Assembly (NCBI GenBank): GCA_949742895.1 | Contig: CATJRT010000284.1 | Coordinates: forward strand, 1 to 8,120 | Origin: an uncultured Eubacteriales bacterium | Lineage (GTDB): Bacteria > Bacillota_A > Clostridia > Oscillospirales > Oscillospiraceae | Reading direction: 5' to 3' | DNA length: 8,120 bases | In this document: positions 1 to 6,286 of the stretch, one piece after another | Numbering within the stretch: the first letter of the stretch is position 1 | Layout of the letters: each line of letters opens with the position of its first letter | Program-made: the position numbers and the translations under genes | The notes under the pieces: model-generated | What the model saw: only the letters and a program-made list of their open reading frames with translations | What the model was told of the DNA's origin: nothing | Databases searched by the model: none

Positions 1-19
1 GCTTTACAACGCGAAACAC
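1..19 (-). CDS. Possible 5' end of a replication-initiator-like gene (partial, runs off left edge)
   Basis: Read on the minus strand, a GTG at 19-17 opens a frame that begins (M)FRVVK and continues past the window edge. It is preceded by a GGAAGGTGG ribosome binding site about six bases upstream. The in-frame upstream codons spell W-K-P, so the local peptide is KPVFRVVK. From memory this resembles the N-terminus of helix-turn-helix/DnaD-like replication proteins that follow similar genes in conjugative elements of gut Firmicutes. It lies 54 bases after the stop of the preceding gene and in the same direction, so it would be the third gene of that operon. Six codons are too few for certainty, and a different start is possible. 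Confidence 0.3.
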
Positions 20-73
20 GGGCTTCCACCTTCCGGGAGGGGAATGTGGTGATTTTAAATGCGGTTTGGCAAC

Positions 74-799
74 TCATGTTGCGGGGGAGCCGCCGATGGA
101 AGCTGGAGCACTCAGGAGCGCATTGCGGGCGCGGCGCTCCTGCTGTCTGTGGAGCTTCCTGCGCTGCGCGTCCGCTTCCAGTTGGTCGAGCTGCCGCTGA
201 TGGAAAGTGCCTACTGCTTTCTGTATTGGCAGAATGGTGTAGAGGTTGTTGCCGTTCCATTTCATCCCGCACTGGTCGAGGTAGTGGCTGTGTTCCATGG
301 TGATGAGGTGCCGGTCGAGAAGGGTACCGATACTTTCCATTACGGTGTTTTTGGACATCCCGGTGGCGGTAGCGACGGTGCTGTAACTGGGATGGCAGGT
401 ATGTGTCCGGCGATCCTCGATCAACAGCAGGTAGGCGTACACCATGAACGCAGAAGGCGGGAGGTTCAGCAGGAAGATTTCATTGGGGAGTGTGAAAAAC
501 TTCCCGCTTTCAGCAGGCAAAAAATCAGCGGTGAGAGAGTATTGCTCTGTGACCAAACCTGCACCCGCCAAGACAGACAGGTGATTCCGCACCGTACCTT
601 CTGACTTGTAGATGCCCTTCGCGATCACTTCGGGGGGGAGGACTTTTGTATTGTCATGGGCAGAGTGGCAGCACAGGTAGGACAGGATCACGAACTCAAT
701 CGGTTTGAGCTGGTATTCCCACACCGCATTGGGGAGCGGGAAGCGATAGTGGCGGGGATCTCGCCGGGGCCAGCTGATGGGAATGCGGTGCTTCCTCAT
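74..799 (-). CDS. Double winged-helix protein, replication-initiator-like, of a conjugative element
   Basis: This 241-residue protein probably binds DNA and may act in replication or maintenance of the mobile element. The N-terminal part (about residues 18-90, containing HYRFPLPNAVWEY and then a region with the helix pair VIAKGIYKSEGTVRNHLSVL) looks like a winged helix. A second one spans about residues 108-185 (VATATGMSKNTVMESIGTLL is its recognition helix region). The C-terminus from about residue 196 is a highly charged, Arg/Gln-rich helix that could be a coiled coil. The start chosen is the ATG at 799-797, which overlaps the stop of the upstream excisionase-like gene as ATGA, with a GGGGG-containing binding site upstream. 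A longer frame starting at 835 would overlap that gene by 40 bases and is less likely. The HYRFP-PNAVW signature is, as I recall it, typical of helix-turn-helix proteins in integrative elements of gut Clostridia. The exact role is inferred. Confidence 0.8.
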   Translation of the reverse strand: MRKHRIPISWPRRDPRHYRFPLPNAVWEYQLKPIEFVILSYLCCHSAHDNTKVLPPEVIAKGIYKSEGTVRNHLSVLAGAGLVTEQYSLTADFLPAESGKFFTLPNEIFLLNLPPSAFMVYAYLLLIEDRRTHTCHPSYSTVATATGMSKNTVMESIGTLLDRHLITMEHSHYLDQCGMKWNGNNLYTILPIQKAVGTFHQRQLDQLEADAQRRKLHRQQERRARNALLSAPASIGGSPAT

Positions 800-1011
800 G
801 GAGCAGCACCCCCTTGTGTATGCTGTTCCACCCATTGAATAAATTTCTCTTTGGGGACTACTAATCGGTTGCCGATCTTTAGAACCGAGAAGTCTGCCTC
901 ATGCAATAATTCGTAGCTGCTGGACGGTGCAATACCCAGCACCTTCGCCACTGTTTCTGCGTTGAGAAAGAGCGGCAGATCATCGTAACTTTTGTACTCA
1001 GAAATTTTCAT
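796..1011 (-). CDS. Excisionase-like MerR/AlpA-type DNA-binding protein
   Basis: This 71-residue protein has the layout of small winged helix-turn-helix proteins of the excisionase (Xis)/AlpA class. A helix-turn-helix (LFLNAETVAKVLGIAPSSSYELL, about residues 14-37) is followed by a strand-turn-strand wing (LKIGNRLVVPKEKFIQWVEQH, about residues 44-64), the usual ending of excisionase-family DNA-binding domains. Such proteins bend DNA at element ends to direct excision or regulate neighbouring genes. The start is the ATG at 1011-1009, with AAAGGA placed six bases upstream. An in-frame extension to 1194 is open but its low-complexity, arginine-rich sequence and lack of a good binding site argue against it. 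The stop overlaps the start of the next gene (ATGA), so the two are probably translationally coupled. No integrase is present in the window, so a true excisionase function is unproven. Confidence 0.8.
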   Translation of the reverse strand: MKISEYKSYDDLPLFLNAETVAKVLGIAPSSSYELLHEADFSVLKIGNRLVVPKEKFIQWVEQHTQGGAAP

Positions 1012-1212
1012 TTGGAATCCTTTCGTAGAATTTTGTTGGCCACGCACTGTACCTGTTCCAGCCCCAGGATTTTTCTGCGGCGTTTTCACCCTGTTGGCAC
1101 GCTCATCTCGCATCGAGAGTCTTGGCAGTACTTCTCCCAGGGAGTATGCACTCCGGTGGTGGGTATTCAGTTGTCGAGGTGCAGCGGTGTGCAAGAAAAT
1201 TCTGCAAGGCTA
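1012..1212. other. Non-coding region between the divergent excisionase-like and zinc-finger genes
   Basis: About 200 bases with no supported gene. It should hold the promoter of the minus-strand operon, but I could not find a convincing -35/-10 pair. Two symmetric elements are visible: TCTCG-CAT-CGAGA at 1106-1118, a five-base-pair hairpin, and CTCCC-A-GGGAG at 1134-1144, which sits inside a longer imperfect palindrome at about 1127-1151. Either could be a protein binding site for autoregulation of the excisionase-like operon. Confidence 0.4.
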
Positions 1213-1241
1213 TTGACTTTTAAGTTGATATAGGCTATAGT
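1213..1241 (+). promoter_or_regulatory. Near-consensus sigma-A promoter of the zinc-finger (DUF6076-like) gene
   Basis: TTGACT at 1213-1218 and TATAGT at 1236-1241 are separated by exactly 17 bases, each box differing from consensus by one base. Transcription would start near 1248, giving a leader of about 84 bases before the ATG at 1332. The -10 box is embedded in two overlapping ATAG-N-CTAT palindromes, so a bound protein would be expected to block polymerase. Confidence 0.75.
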
Positions 1242-1313
1242 CTATTTGCGATATTCGTATGGTAACATAATCCAAACGTGGTGTCAATAGATTTTATAAA
1301 AAAGATAGTCTAT
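1230..1313. promoter_or_regulatory. Operator candidates: three ATAG-N-CTAT palindromes
   Basis: Perfect nine-base palindromes occur at 1230-1238 (ATAGGCTAT), 1237-1245 (ATAGTCTAT, sharing two bases with the first) and 1305-1313 (ATAGTCTAT). The last two extend to an identical 11-mer, ATAGTCTATTT, at 1237-1247 and 1305-1315. The first pair covers the -10 box. The third lies immediately before the AAGGAG ribosome binding site at 1317-1322. This arrangement suggests repression by a dimeric regulator, perhaps with looping between the two groups. The regulator is not identified; the adjacent DNA-binding proteins or the zinc-finger protein itself are candidates. Confidence 0.5.
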
Positions 1314-1331
1314 TTCAAGGAGTCGGTTTTT

Positions 1332-2084
1332 ATGGCCTTTCCCAAACTGACATTTCCGCTGACCGTGGACTCCAGCAACACAAAATACTGGATCGGGGAT
1401 TATGAACCGTTCCGGTTTGGCGAGGCGGTGACGGCTTTTTTCGATGGTGAAGATTTTGCAGATCCCGGAGAGGACAGGGATGGCTTGATGCGGGATCTGG
1501 AATTGTACCTGAAGGTGTTCGGCAATTATCTCCAGCCGTATATCCATCTGGGCGAGATTACGGACGAGATGCAGCATCGGCTGGACGCAAGCTCGGCGGG
1601 GTGTACGCTGAACTACGGTTACCACTTCCAGCCAAAGTCCGCTACCTTGGTGGAGCGGTACACATTCCCTGCCCTGCGGGACTTCCTCTATGTGGATCTG
1701 GGGAAAGCTATCATGCACGGCAATGCGCCGCGCCAGTGCCGCCTATGCGGAAAGTGGTTTTTCCACGAGCAGGGGGAGCGTTCTCTTTACTGTGAGCGAG
1801 TCGCCCCAGGCGAGACGGAGAAGACTTGCCGCTTGATGGGTGCGCGGGCGGTCTTTGAGAAGAAGATCCAGGATGAGGATACCTGGAAGCTGTACAAGCG
1901 GGCCTATAAAAAATACTACGCCCGGTTCATGAAAGGGAACATGAGCCGGGAGGAATTCAAAATTTGGGCGGAACAGGCGGCGGAGGAACGGGATGACGCA
2001 ATCCAGAAGCTGGAACTGACGCCGGAGGAAACGGTGCGGGTGGTAATTATCGATCAGCTCAAAAAGAAGTTAAATGACCGATAA
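1332..2084 (+). CDS. Zinc-finger-like protein of unknown function, DUF6076-like
   Basis: This 250-residue protein is probably soluble, with no signal peptide or membrane helix. Its clearest feature is a four-cysteine motif, C136-x2-C139-x14-C154-x11-C166, with the flanking pattern RQCRLCGKWFF...LYCER. It resembles treble-clef or CGNR-type zinc fingers that bind nucleic acid. The segment after it (about 168-230) is rich in Lys, Tyr and Arg and looks helical (KLYKRAYKKYYARF), consistent with DNA binding. The N-terminal 120 residues are acidic and not recognised. I recall this family as DUF6076 of gut Firmicutes, whose function is unknown. The ATG at 1332 is chosen because AAGGAG at 1317-1322 lies nine bases upstream; an in-frame start at 1278 has no comparable site. 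It is transcribed divergently from the excisionase-like operon, from a strong promoter with palindromic operators, so a regulatory role in the element is plausible but inferred. Confidence 0.75.
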   Translation: MAFPKLTFPLTVDSSNTKYWIGDYEPFRFGEAVTAFFDGEDFADPGEDRDGLMRDLELYLKVFGNYLQPYIHLGEITDEMQHRLDASSAGCTLNYGYHFQPKSATLVERYTFPALRDFLYVDLGKAIMHGNAPRQCRLCGKWFFHEQGERSLYCERVAPGETEKTCRLMGARAVFEKKIQDEDTWKLYKRAYKKYYARFMKGNMSREEFKIWAEQAAEERDDAIQKLELTPEETVRVVIIDQLKKKLNDR

Positions 2085-2114
2085 AGGCTCTTGGAGTGCG
2101 GCGGCCTTTTCTTT
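2083..2114 (+). terminator. Weak candidate terminator after the zinc-finger gene
   Basis: AAAGGC at 2083-2088 can pair with GCCTTT at 2104-2109, followed by TCTTT. The stem begins on the stop codon itself. The 15-base loop is large and the T run is interrupted, so efficiency is doubtful. Confidence 0.35.
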
Positions 2115-2194
2115 GTAGACAGTGGTGCAATCCGCGGGCTTTTAGAAAAGGAGAAGTGGGGAAAGGAGCACTCACAGCGCCCGCAAAAAGTGAG

Positions 2195-2221
2195 GGGGGA
2201 CCAGCCATAGGCCGGTCCCCC
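2195..2221 (-). terminator. Strong hairpin between convergent genes, possible terminator of the hydrolase gene
   Basis: GGGGGACC at 2195-2202 pairs perfectly with GGTCCCCC at 2214-2221, and an inner GCC-ATA-GGC continues the stem after one mismatch. On the minus strand the hairpin is followed by CTCACTTTTT, so the T run starts about five bases late. On the plus strand no T run follows. It is best seen as a barrier or weak terminator for the minus-strand gene ending at 2321. Confidence 0.4.
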
Positions 2222-2320
2222 GGAATGAGGAGAGGTGGTATGTTAGGACCACCCTATCATCGTCCGGCAAAGGTTTTGCCCCTTTATCGGAGATGTATCA
2301 ACATAGATTGCAGGTGTTTT
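2222..2320. other. Short intergenic stretch with two small hairpins
   Basis: GGTGGT at 2234-2239 pairs with ACCACC at 2248-2253, and GGCAAA at 2266-2271 pairs with TTTGCC at 2275-2280 with a three-base loop. An AGGAG followed by an ATG at 2240 opens a plus-strand frame, but it runs into the antisense of the hydrolase gene and has no recognisable product, so no gene is called. The hairpins could slow transcription or protect the 3' end of the hydrolase message. Confidence 0.35.
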
Positions 2321-5302
2321 TTATTCCTGCTCTTTTTTATATTTGCGAATCACCAGGAATTCCGCACCCACCAGCACGAGGGCCAGCACCACATCCGCAG
2401 CGATGAAAGCCTTGACCCAGGCGGGCATACCGCTGTCACTGTACATGGCGTTGGAGTTGGCCTGGGCGTACAGGTTTTCGTGGGCAGCTTCTCGCAGGGC
2501 GATCACGGTGCCCGCCTGATCTGTGTCATGGATCAGCTCGGGGTTGGCGGCGAAGGACAGGCCCTTGGTCAGCCCGGTGCGGATGCCTCGGTTTAGATCC
2601 ATGTAGAAGTCAGCCAGCGGGTCCATGGCGTCGGTGTTGACCGCGCCGTGGAAACCCCACTCGTTGCGCAGGACGTTAACCAGCAGGGCTTCGCAGCTCC
2701 CGGCCCACTCCGCGCCCACGCTGTTGAAGGAGCTCATGACGGCGGTGCACTTGCCGTCTTTGAAACCCTTCTCAAAGCCCTTGAGGTAGATCTCCCGCAG
2801 GGCCTGCTCGGTGGTCCAGGTGCAAACGCCGTTGGTCCGATTGGTCTCCTGGTCGTTGAGGACGAAATGCTTGACGTAGACCATGACACCCTTTTCTGTG
2901 GCGCCCTGGACTTCCAAGCCGCCGATGATGCCGGAGAGGGTTCCATCCTCGGAATAGTACTCGAAGTTGCGGCCGGAGAAGGCACTGCGGTGGATGTCGA
3001 TGCCGGGGCCGTACCAGCCGGTGGTGTCCAACTCGCCGCACTCAATGCCGATCTGGGCACCCCGGCGGTAGGCCAGGTCCTTATTCCAGGTGGCGGCGAT
3101 CATGGTGGCGGCGGGATAGGCGGTGCCGGAGTTGGCGTTGAACATACTGGAAATGCCGGCGGGGCCGTCGCTGTCCACGGACTCGGGGGAGTTGATGGAT
3201 TCCATGGCGGTGCTTTTAAAGCCGCCGTTGGTGACCATGTTCACCATCTCGTCCACGGTGAGCTGATCCAGCAGGGTATCCCACTTGGGGTCGTCGAAGC
3301 CCAGGCCCACCATGTCCGCCAGGGTCAAGCCGTTCTTTGCCCCGGTAGTGGGCATGGCGGCGCTGGGGTCGTCGTAGTCGGCGGCGTTGAAATTGTTCTT
3401 GCACTGGTAGACGGCCATCTCCTCCGCCGTCATCTCCATGCTGGAGGGGGCGGCGGTGGCCTCGTCGTAGTTGGCGAAGCCGTCCTTGCGGCTCAGGTAG
3501 GTCACATGGCCCCGGGCCTGGTCGAACTGGTTGACGGCGGCCACATGGTCGCTGTCCCGCTTGCCGTCGTGGCTGTCGTCATAGATGCGGTCAGCATCCA
3601 CGGTGACGGTACGGGAGTCCACTACGGTGTGGGAGTCGGTGTTGAGGGAGACGATGTACTCGCCCTTCTCCAGTACGTAGCAGCCGTGGCCCAGGTCATC
3701 GTAGGAGGCCATGTCCTCGTAGTCGAAGGTGACGGTGACCTTCTCGGAGGCGCCGGGCTGGATGAGGCCGGTCTTGGCGAATTCCACCAGGTTGGCGCTG
3801 GCCTTTTCAATGCCGCCGTTAGTGTAGGGCGGGTTGAAGTAAATCTCCTCTACGTCCTTGCCCGCCGCGCTACCGGTGTTGGTGACGGTGATTTCAATGG
3901 TGATGGTCTTGCCGTCATCGGTGAAATTGCTGATCTCCCGGTCAAAGGTGGTGTAGCTTAGGCCGTAGCCGAAGGGATACTGGACTGTTTTGTCATAGTC
4001 GAGGAACCCCTCTGCGGCGGCGGTCTCGTAGAACTTGTAGCCCAGGTAGATGCCCTCCACATAGTTGACGAACTTGGCCACGTTGGCGTCGGAGCCGGTG
4101 ATCTGGGCGGAGTTGGAATAGGTGAAGTTGCCGAAGTTGTTGGCGGTGGGGGTGGCCTTCAGGTCATAGACCCAGGTATCGGTGGTGCGGCCGGAAGGGT
4201 TTACCGTGCCGGACAGGATCTCGCCCAAAGCGTCGAAGCCGTTGACCCCGGTGCCGGCTACCCACAGGGCAGCGTCCACCTCGTACTCGTCCACCCAGCC
4301 CATTTCCATCACGTTGGAGGAGTTGAACACCACGTACACGTTTTCAAACTCGCTGGTAACCCGCTCCACCATCTGGCGCTCCCGGTTGGTCAGCTCCAGG
4401 TAGGTTTTGCTGGAGTCAATGTCATCCTCCTGGGTGGAGTACACTACGTCCCCGCCCATCTGGGATTTGTTGTAGGTACACTCGGAGGAGTAGACATTGG
4501 GCAGATCCATGCCCTCGCCCCCGGCCCGGGTGAGAACAATGAGGGCGGTATCGGAGAAACCTTTGGCGTCCTCGAATATGTGGGCGGCGTCATAATCCTC
4601 CATGGTGGGTTGCACCACGGTCCAGTCCACCTCGCCCATGCCCACTACCGGACGGTCCGAGCGGTAGTCCACATAGAACTGGGTCAGGCTGTCGTTCAGG
4701 GTGAAGCCCGCATTTTTCAGTCCCTGGAGCAGGGTGACGGCGGTGCTCTCGTCCACGCTGCCCGATCCGGTGCCGCCGTACATGGGCATGGTGCTGCCCC
4801 AGCCGAACACGTTTAGCTTGGTGTCCTTGCCGATGGGCAGGGGAGCGTCCCCATCGTTTTTCAGCAGAACAATGCCCTCCTCCGCGATTTCCTTGGTGAG
4901 GGCCAGGGAATCGGCCTTGGTCTGGTCGGACAGGCCGCTGGAGTCGGCCAGCACCTGGTTCAGCAGTGAGTACTCGGTTCCCAAGCAGATCCAGTTCACC
5001 GCTACAGCCACCACCAGCACTGCGGCGATAAGAGACTGCCAGCGGATCATGGACTTTTTGGCCTTGGGCAGTTTGATCACCGCAATGCTGACGGCGATGG
5101 CGGCCACGATTGCTACGCCAATCAAAATGAGTTGATAGCGGCAGGCGTAGATATTGCTGTACACATCCTCGATGGAGACGGCCACCGAGCCGCCGAACAT
5201 CAGGTCGTAGACCTTCCGATAGACCACAAAACCGATGACTGCCAAAATGGCGATGACGATGGCTGGAACCAGCCATGCCGGGAGTTTTTTCTTTTCGTTC
5301 AT
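2321..5302 (-). CDS. Membrane-anchored, domain-permuted glycoside hydrolase family 3 enzyme (beta-glucosidase-like)
   Basis: This 993-residue enzyme should hydrolyse terminal beta-linked sugars from an external glycan or glycoside; the substrate is not predictable. Three helices come first (about 7-28, 58-78, 89-108). Next is a GH3 C-terminal-type alpha/beta domain (about 135-385; EEGIVLLKND, and GGEGMD with Glu263 as likely acid/base), then PFGYGLSY (443-450) and a fibronectin-III-like domain (about 455-575). The GH3 barrel comes last (about 675-945): SDGPAG (711-716), GRNFEYYSEDG (777-787), KHFVLNDQETNR from Lys811, and TDAM with Asp891 as nucleophile. Usual GH3 enzymes have the barrel first; the permuted order is known in some ruminal and gut Firmicutes. 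A C-terminal helix (about 962-985) ends in RKYKKEQE. Positive-inside charges place the catalytic part outside, tethered at both ends. The ATG at 5302 follows AAGGAGG by five bases, whereas an in-frame start at 5347 lacks this. It is divergent from the two-component system, its likely regulator. Confidence 0.93.
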   Translation of the reverse strand: MNEKKKLPAWLVPAIVIAILAVIGFVVYRKVYDLMFGGSVAVSIEDVYSNIYACRYQLILIGVAIVAAIAVSIAVIKLPKAKKSMIRWQSLIAAVLVVAVAVNWICLGTEYSLLNQVLADSSGLSDQTKADSLALTKEIAEEGIVLLKNDGDAPLPIGKDTKLNVFGWGSTMPMYGGTGSGSVDESTAVTLLQGLKNAGFTLNDSLTQFYVDYRSDRPVVGMGEVDWTVVQPTMEDYDAAHIFEDAKGFSDTALIVLTRAGGEGMDLPNVYSSECTYNKSQMGGDVVYSTQEDDIDSSKTYLELTNRERQMVERVTSEFENVYVVFNSSNVMEMGWVDEYEVDAALWVAGTGVNGFDALGEILSGTVNPSGRTTDTWVYDLKATPTANNFGNFTYSNSAQITGSDANVAKFVNYVEGIYLGYKFYETAAAEGFLDYDKTVQYPFGYGLSYTTFDREISNFTDDGKTITIEITVTNTGSAAGKDVEEIYFNPPYTNGGIEKASANLVEFAKTGLIQPGASEKVTVTFDYEDMASYDDLGHGCYVLEKGEYIVSLNTDSHTVVDSRTVTVDADRIYDDSHDGKRDSDHVAAVNQFDQARGHVTYLSRKDGFANYDEATAAPSSMEMTAEEMAVYQCKNNFNAADYDDPSAAMPTTGAKNGLTLADMVGLGFDDPKWDTLLDQLTVDEMVNMVTNGGFKSTAMESINSPESVDSDGPAGISSMFNANSGTAYPAATMIAATWNKDLAYRRGAQIGIECGELDTTGWYGPGIDIHRSAFSGRNFEYYSEDGTLSGIIGGLEVQGATEKGVMVYVKHFVLNDQETNRTNGVCTWTTEQALREIYLKGFEKGFKDGKCTAVMSSFNSVGAEWAGSCEALLVNVLRNEWGFHGAVNTDAMDPLADFYMDLNRGIRTGLTKGLSFAANPELIHDTDQAGTVIALREAAHENLYAQANSNAMYSDSGMPAWVKAFIAADVVLALVLVGAEFLVIRKYKKEQE

Positions 5303-5400
5303 GGTGTCCTCCTTGTCACATTTGCGCCCTGTGCGCTCTTTCCTCATTCACTTGTGGGTGGGAAGCCGGCCCAGCGCCCCGTCCAAAATCCTGTCCGCCG

Positions 5401-5479
5401 CGGAATCTGGCGTTAGTTTAGCGCATCACCCAAGTATTGTCACGGAATCTGGAACGAATTGCACGCATATGGAACGAAT
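5401..5479. promoter_or_regulatory. Direct-repeat operator, probable LytTR regulator binding region
   Basis: TGGAACGAAT occurs perfectly at 5450-5459 and 5470-5479, a period of 20 bases or about two helical turns. LytTR regulators such as AgrA and ComE bind paired direct repeats with about this spacing. On the opposite strand each repeat carries a CGTT core, like the GTT of known LytTR sites, although the whole consensus is not matched. A second repeated word, CGGAATCTGG, is at 5401-5410 and 5443-5452, 42 bases apart. Its upstream copy overlaps the first TGGAACGAAT and the -35 edge of the GH3 promoter, while the other sits near the predicted GH3 start point. The downstream gene encodes a LytTR regulator, which supports the assignment. 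Confidence 0.55.
5415..5443 (-). promoter_or_regulatory. Candidate promoter of the GH3 gene
   Basis: On the minus strand, GTGACA (5443-5438) and TAAACT (5420-5415) are 17 bases apart. The -35 box has one mismatch and the -10 box two, which is weaker than the divergent promoter and fits one needing an activator. Transcription would begin near 5408, giving a leader of about 106 bases. The paired TGGAACGAAT repeats would then lie at about -42 to -51 and -62 to -71, a typical activator position. Confidence 0.45.
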
Positions 5480-5496
5480 AACTCGTCAGATGGCAG

Positions 5497-5525
5497 TTGA
5501 CACCCCTTATCTACCCCGGTATACT
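5497..5525 (+). promoter_or_regulatory. Near-consensus sigma-A promoter of the two-component operon
   Basis: TTGACA at 5497-5502 is a perfect -35 box, and TATACT at 5520-5525 is one base from consensus, with a 17-base spacer. The expected start point near 5532 falls directly before the GGGAGGAG ribosome binding site at 5533-5540, so the leader would be only about 17 bases. The TGGAACGAAT repeats end 17 bases upstream of the -35 box, in reach for autoregulation. Confidence 0.8.
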
Positions 5526-5548
5526 GGAACTTGGGAGGAGACGATGGT

Positions 5549-6286
5549 ATGGATATGGAGTGTTATCAGGCCGCAGTGTGCGAGGATCACCCGGGCGCCC
5601 TGGACCTTATCCGGAGCCAACTGGAGGAGGTGTTCCACCAGCGGAGACTGCCCATGGTGCTGGACGCCTATTCCGATCCCCGGATGCTGCTCAAGGCGGT
5701 GGCGGACGGGCGGCGGTATGCCCTGTTTTGCCTGGACATTGATATGCCGGGGCTCAACGGCATTGAGCTGTGCCGGAGGCTGCGCGCGGACGGATCGCGG
5801 GCGCTGGTGGTATTTATTTCTGGGAAGGAGGAGCTGGTGTTCCAGACCTTCGAGGTGCAGCCCTTCCGCTTTGTGCGAAAGAGCCATTTTAAGGAGGAAC
5901 TGCCCCAGCTGGCGGACGACGTGGTGCGGGAGCTGCGGGGGCGGGTGGAGGAGTCCATCGTAGTGGCGGAGCCTCACTCCAAGCGGCTGTACACCTTTGG
6001 CACCCAGAGCCTACTATACATTGAGGCCCTGGCCAAGGACTGCCGGTTCGTCACTGCCTCCGGGGAGACGGTGCTCACTGCCCGGCTCATGGAGCTGGAG
6101 GAGCGACTGCGGCCCCACGGCTTTGTCCGCTGCCACCGCAGTTACTTGGTGAATTGCCGGTATATCTTCAGTATACAGAAGGACACCGTCATCCTGGACG
6201 ACCACACGGTGCTGCCGGTAAGCCGGGGCCGGGCAGACGAGCTGCGGGAGTTGTTTTTTGCCTATGTCAACAGGGGGAGCGCGTGA
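5549..6286 (+). CDS. LytTR-family response regulator (AgrA/VirR type)
   Basis: This 245-residue cytoplasmic transcription factor should be phosphorylated by the kinase encoded next to it and then bind paired direct repeats. The receiver domain covers about residues 5-120: acidic pair Glu12/Asp13, phospho-acceptor Asp63 in CLDIDMPGLNGIEL, Ser81 at the switch Thr/Ser position, and a basic RK pair at 110-111 near the conserved lysine. The LytTR DNA-binding domain covers about residues 138-240, with the typical segments IEALAKDCRFVTA, MELEERL, FVRCHRSYLVNCRYI and LPVSRGR. Length is normal for the family. The ATG at 5549 is eight bases after GGGAGGAG; an ATG at 5555 or a TTG at 5531 within the binding site are less likely. 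The gene is first in an operon with the kinase and divergent from the GH3 gene. I cannot assign it to a named system. Confidence 0.93.
   Translation: MDMECYQAAVCEDHPGALDLIRSQLEEVFHQRRLPMVLDAYSDPRMLLKAVADGRRYALFCLDIDMPGLNGIELCRRLRADGSRALVVFISGKEELVFQTFEVQPFRFVRKSHFKEELPQLADDVVRELRGRVEESIVVAEPHSKRLYTFGTQSLLYIEALAKDCRFVTASGETVLTARLMELEERLRPHGFVRCHRSYLVNCRYIFSIQKDTVILDDHTVLPVSRGRADELRELFFAYVNRGSA

Noticed and set aside
59..604. Plus-strand frame of 181 codons opposite the double winged-helix gene
   Set aside because: The minus-strand gene has a coupled start, a ribosome binding site and recognisable helix-turn-helix segments, whereas the plus-strand frame has none.
2096..2596. Plus-strand frame of 166 codons, with a ribosome-binding-like AGGAG before an ATG at 2240
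   Set aside because: More than half is antisense to the GH3 gene, the translation has no recognisable domain, and the region is a convergent intergenic stretch with hairpins.
2648..3961. Long plus-strand open frame of 437 codons
   Set aside because: It is fully antisense to the GH3 gene and gives a Gly/Val/His-rich low-complexity translation typical of the reverse of GC-rich codons. The GH3 frame has clear conserved motifs across the same bases.
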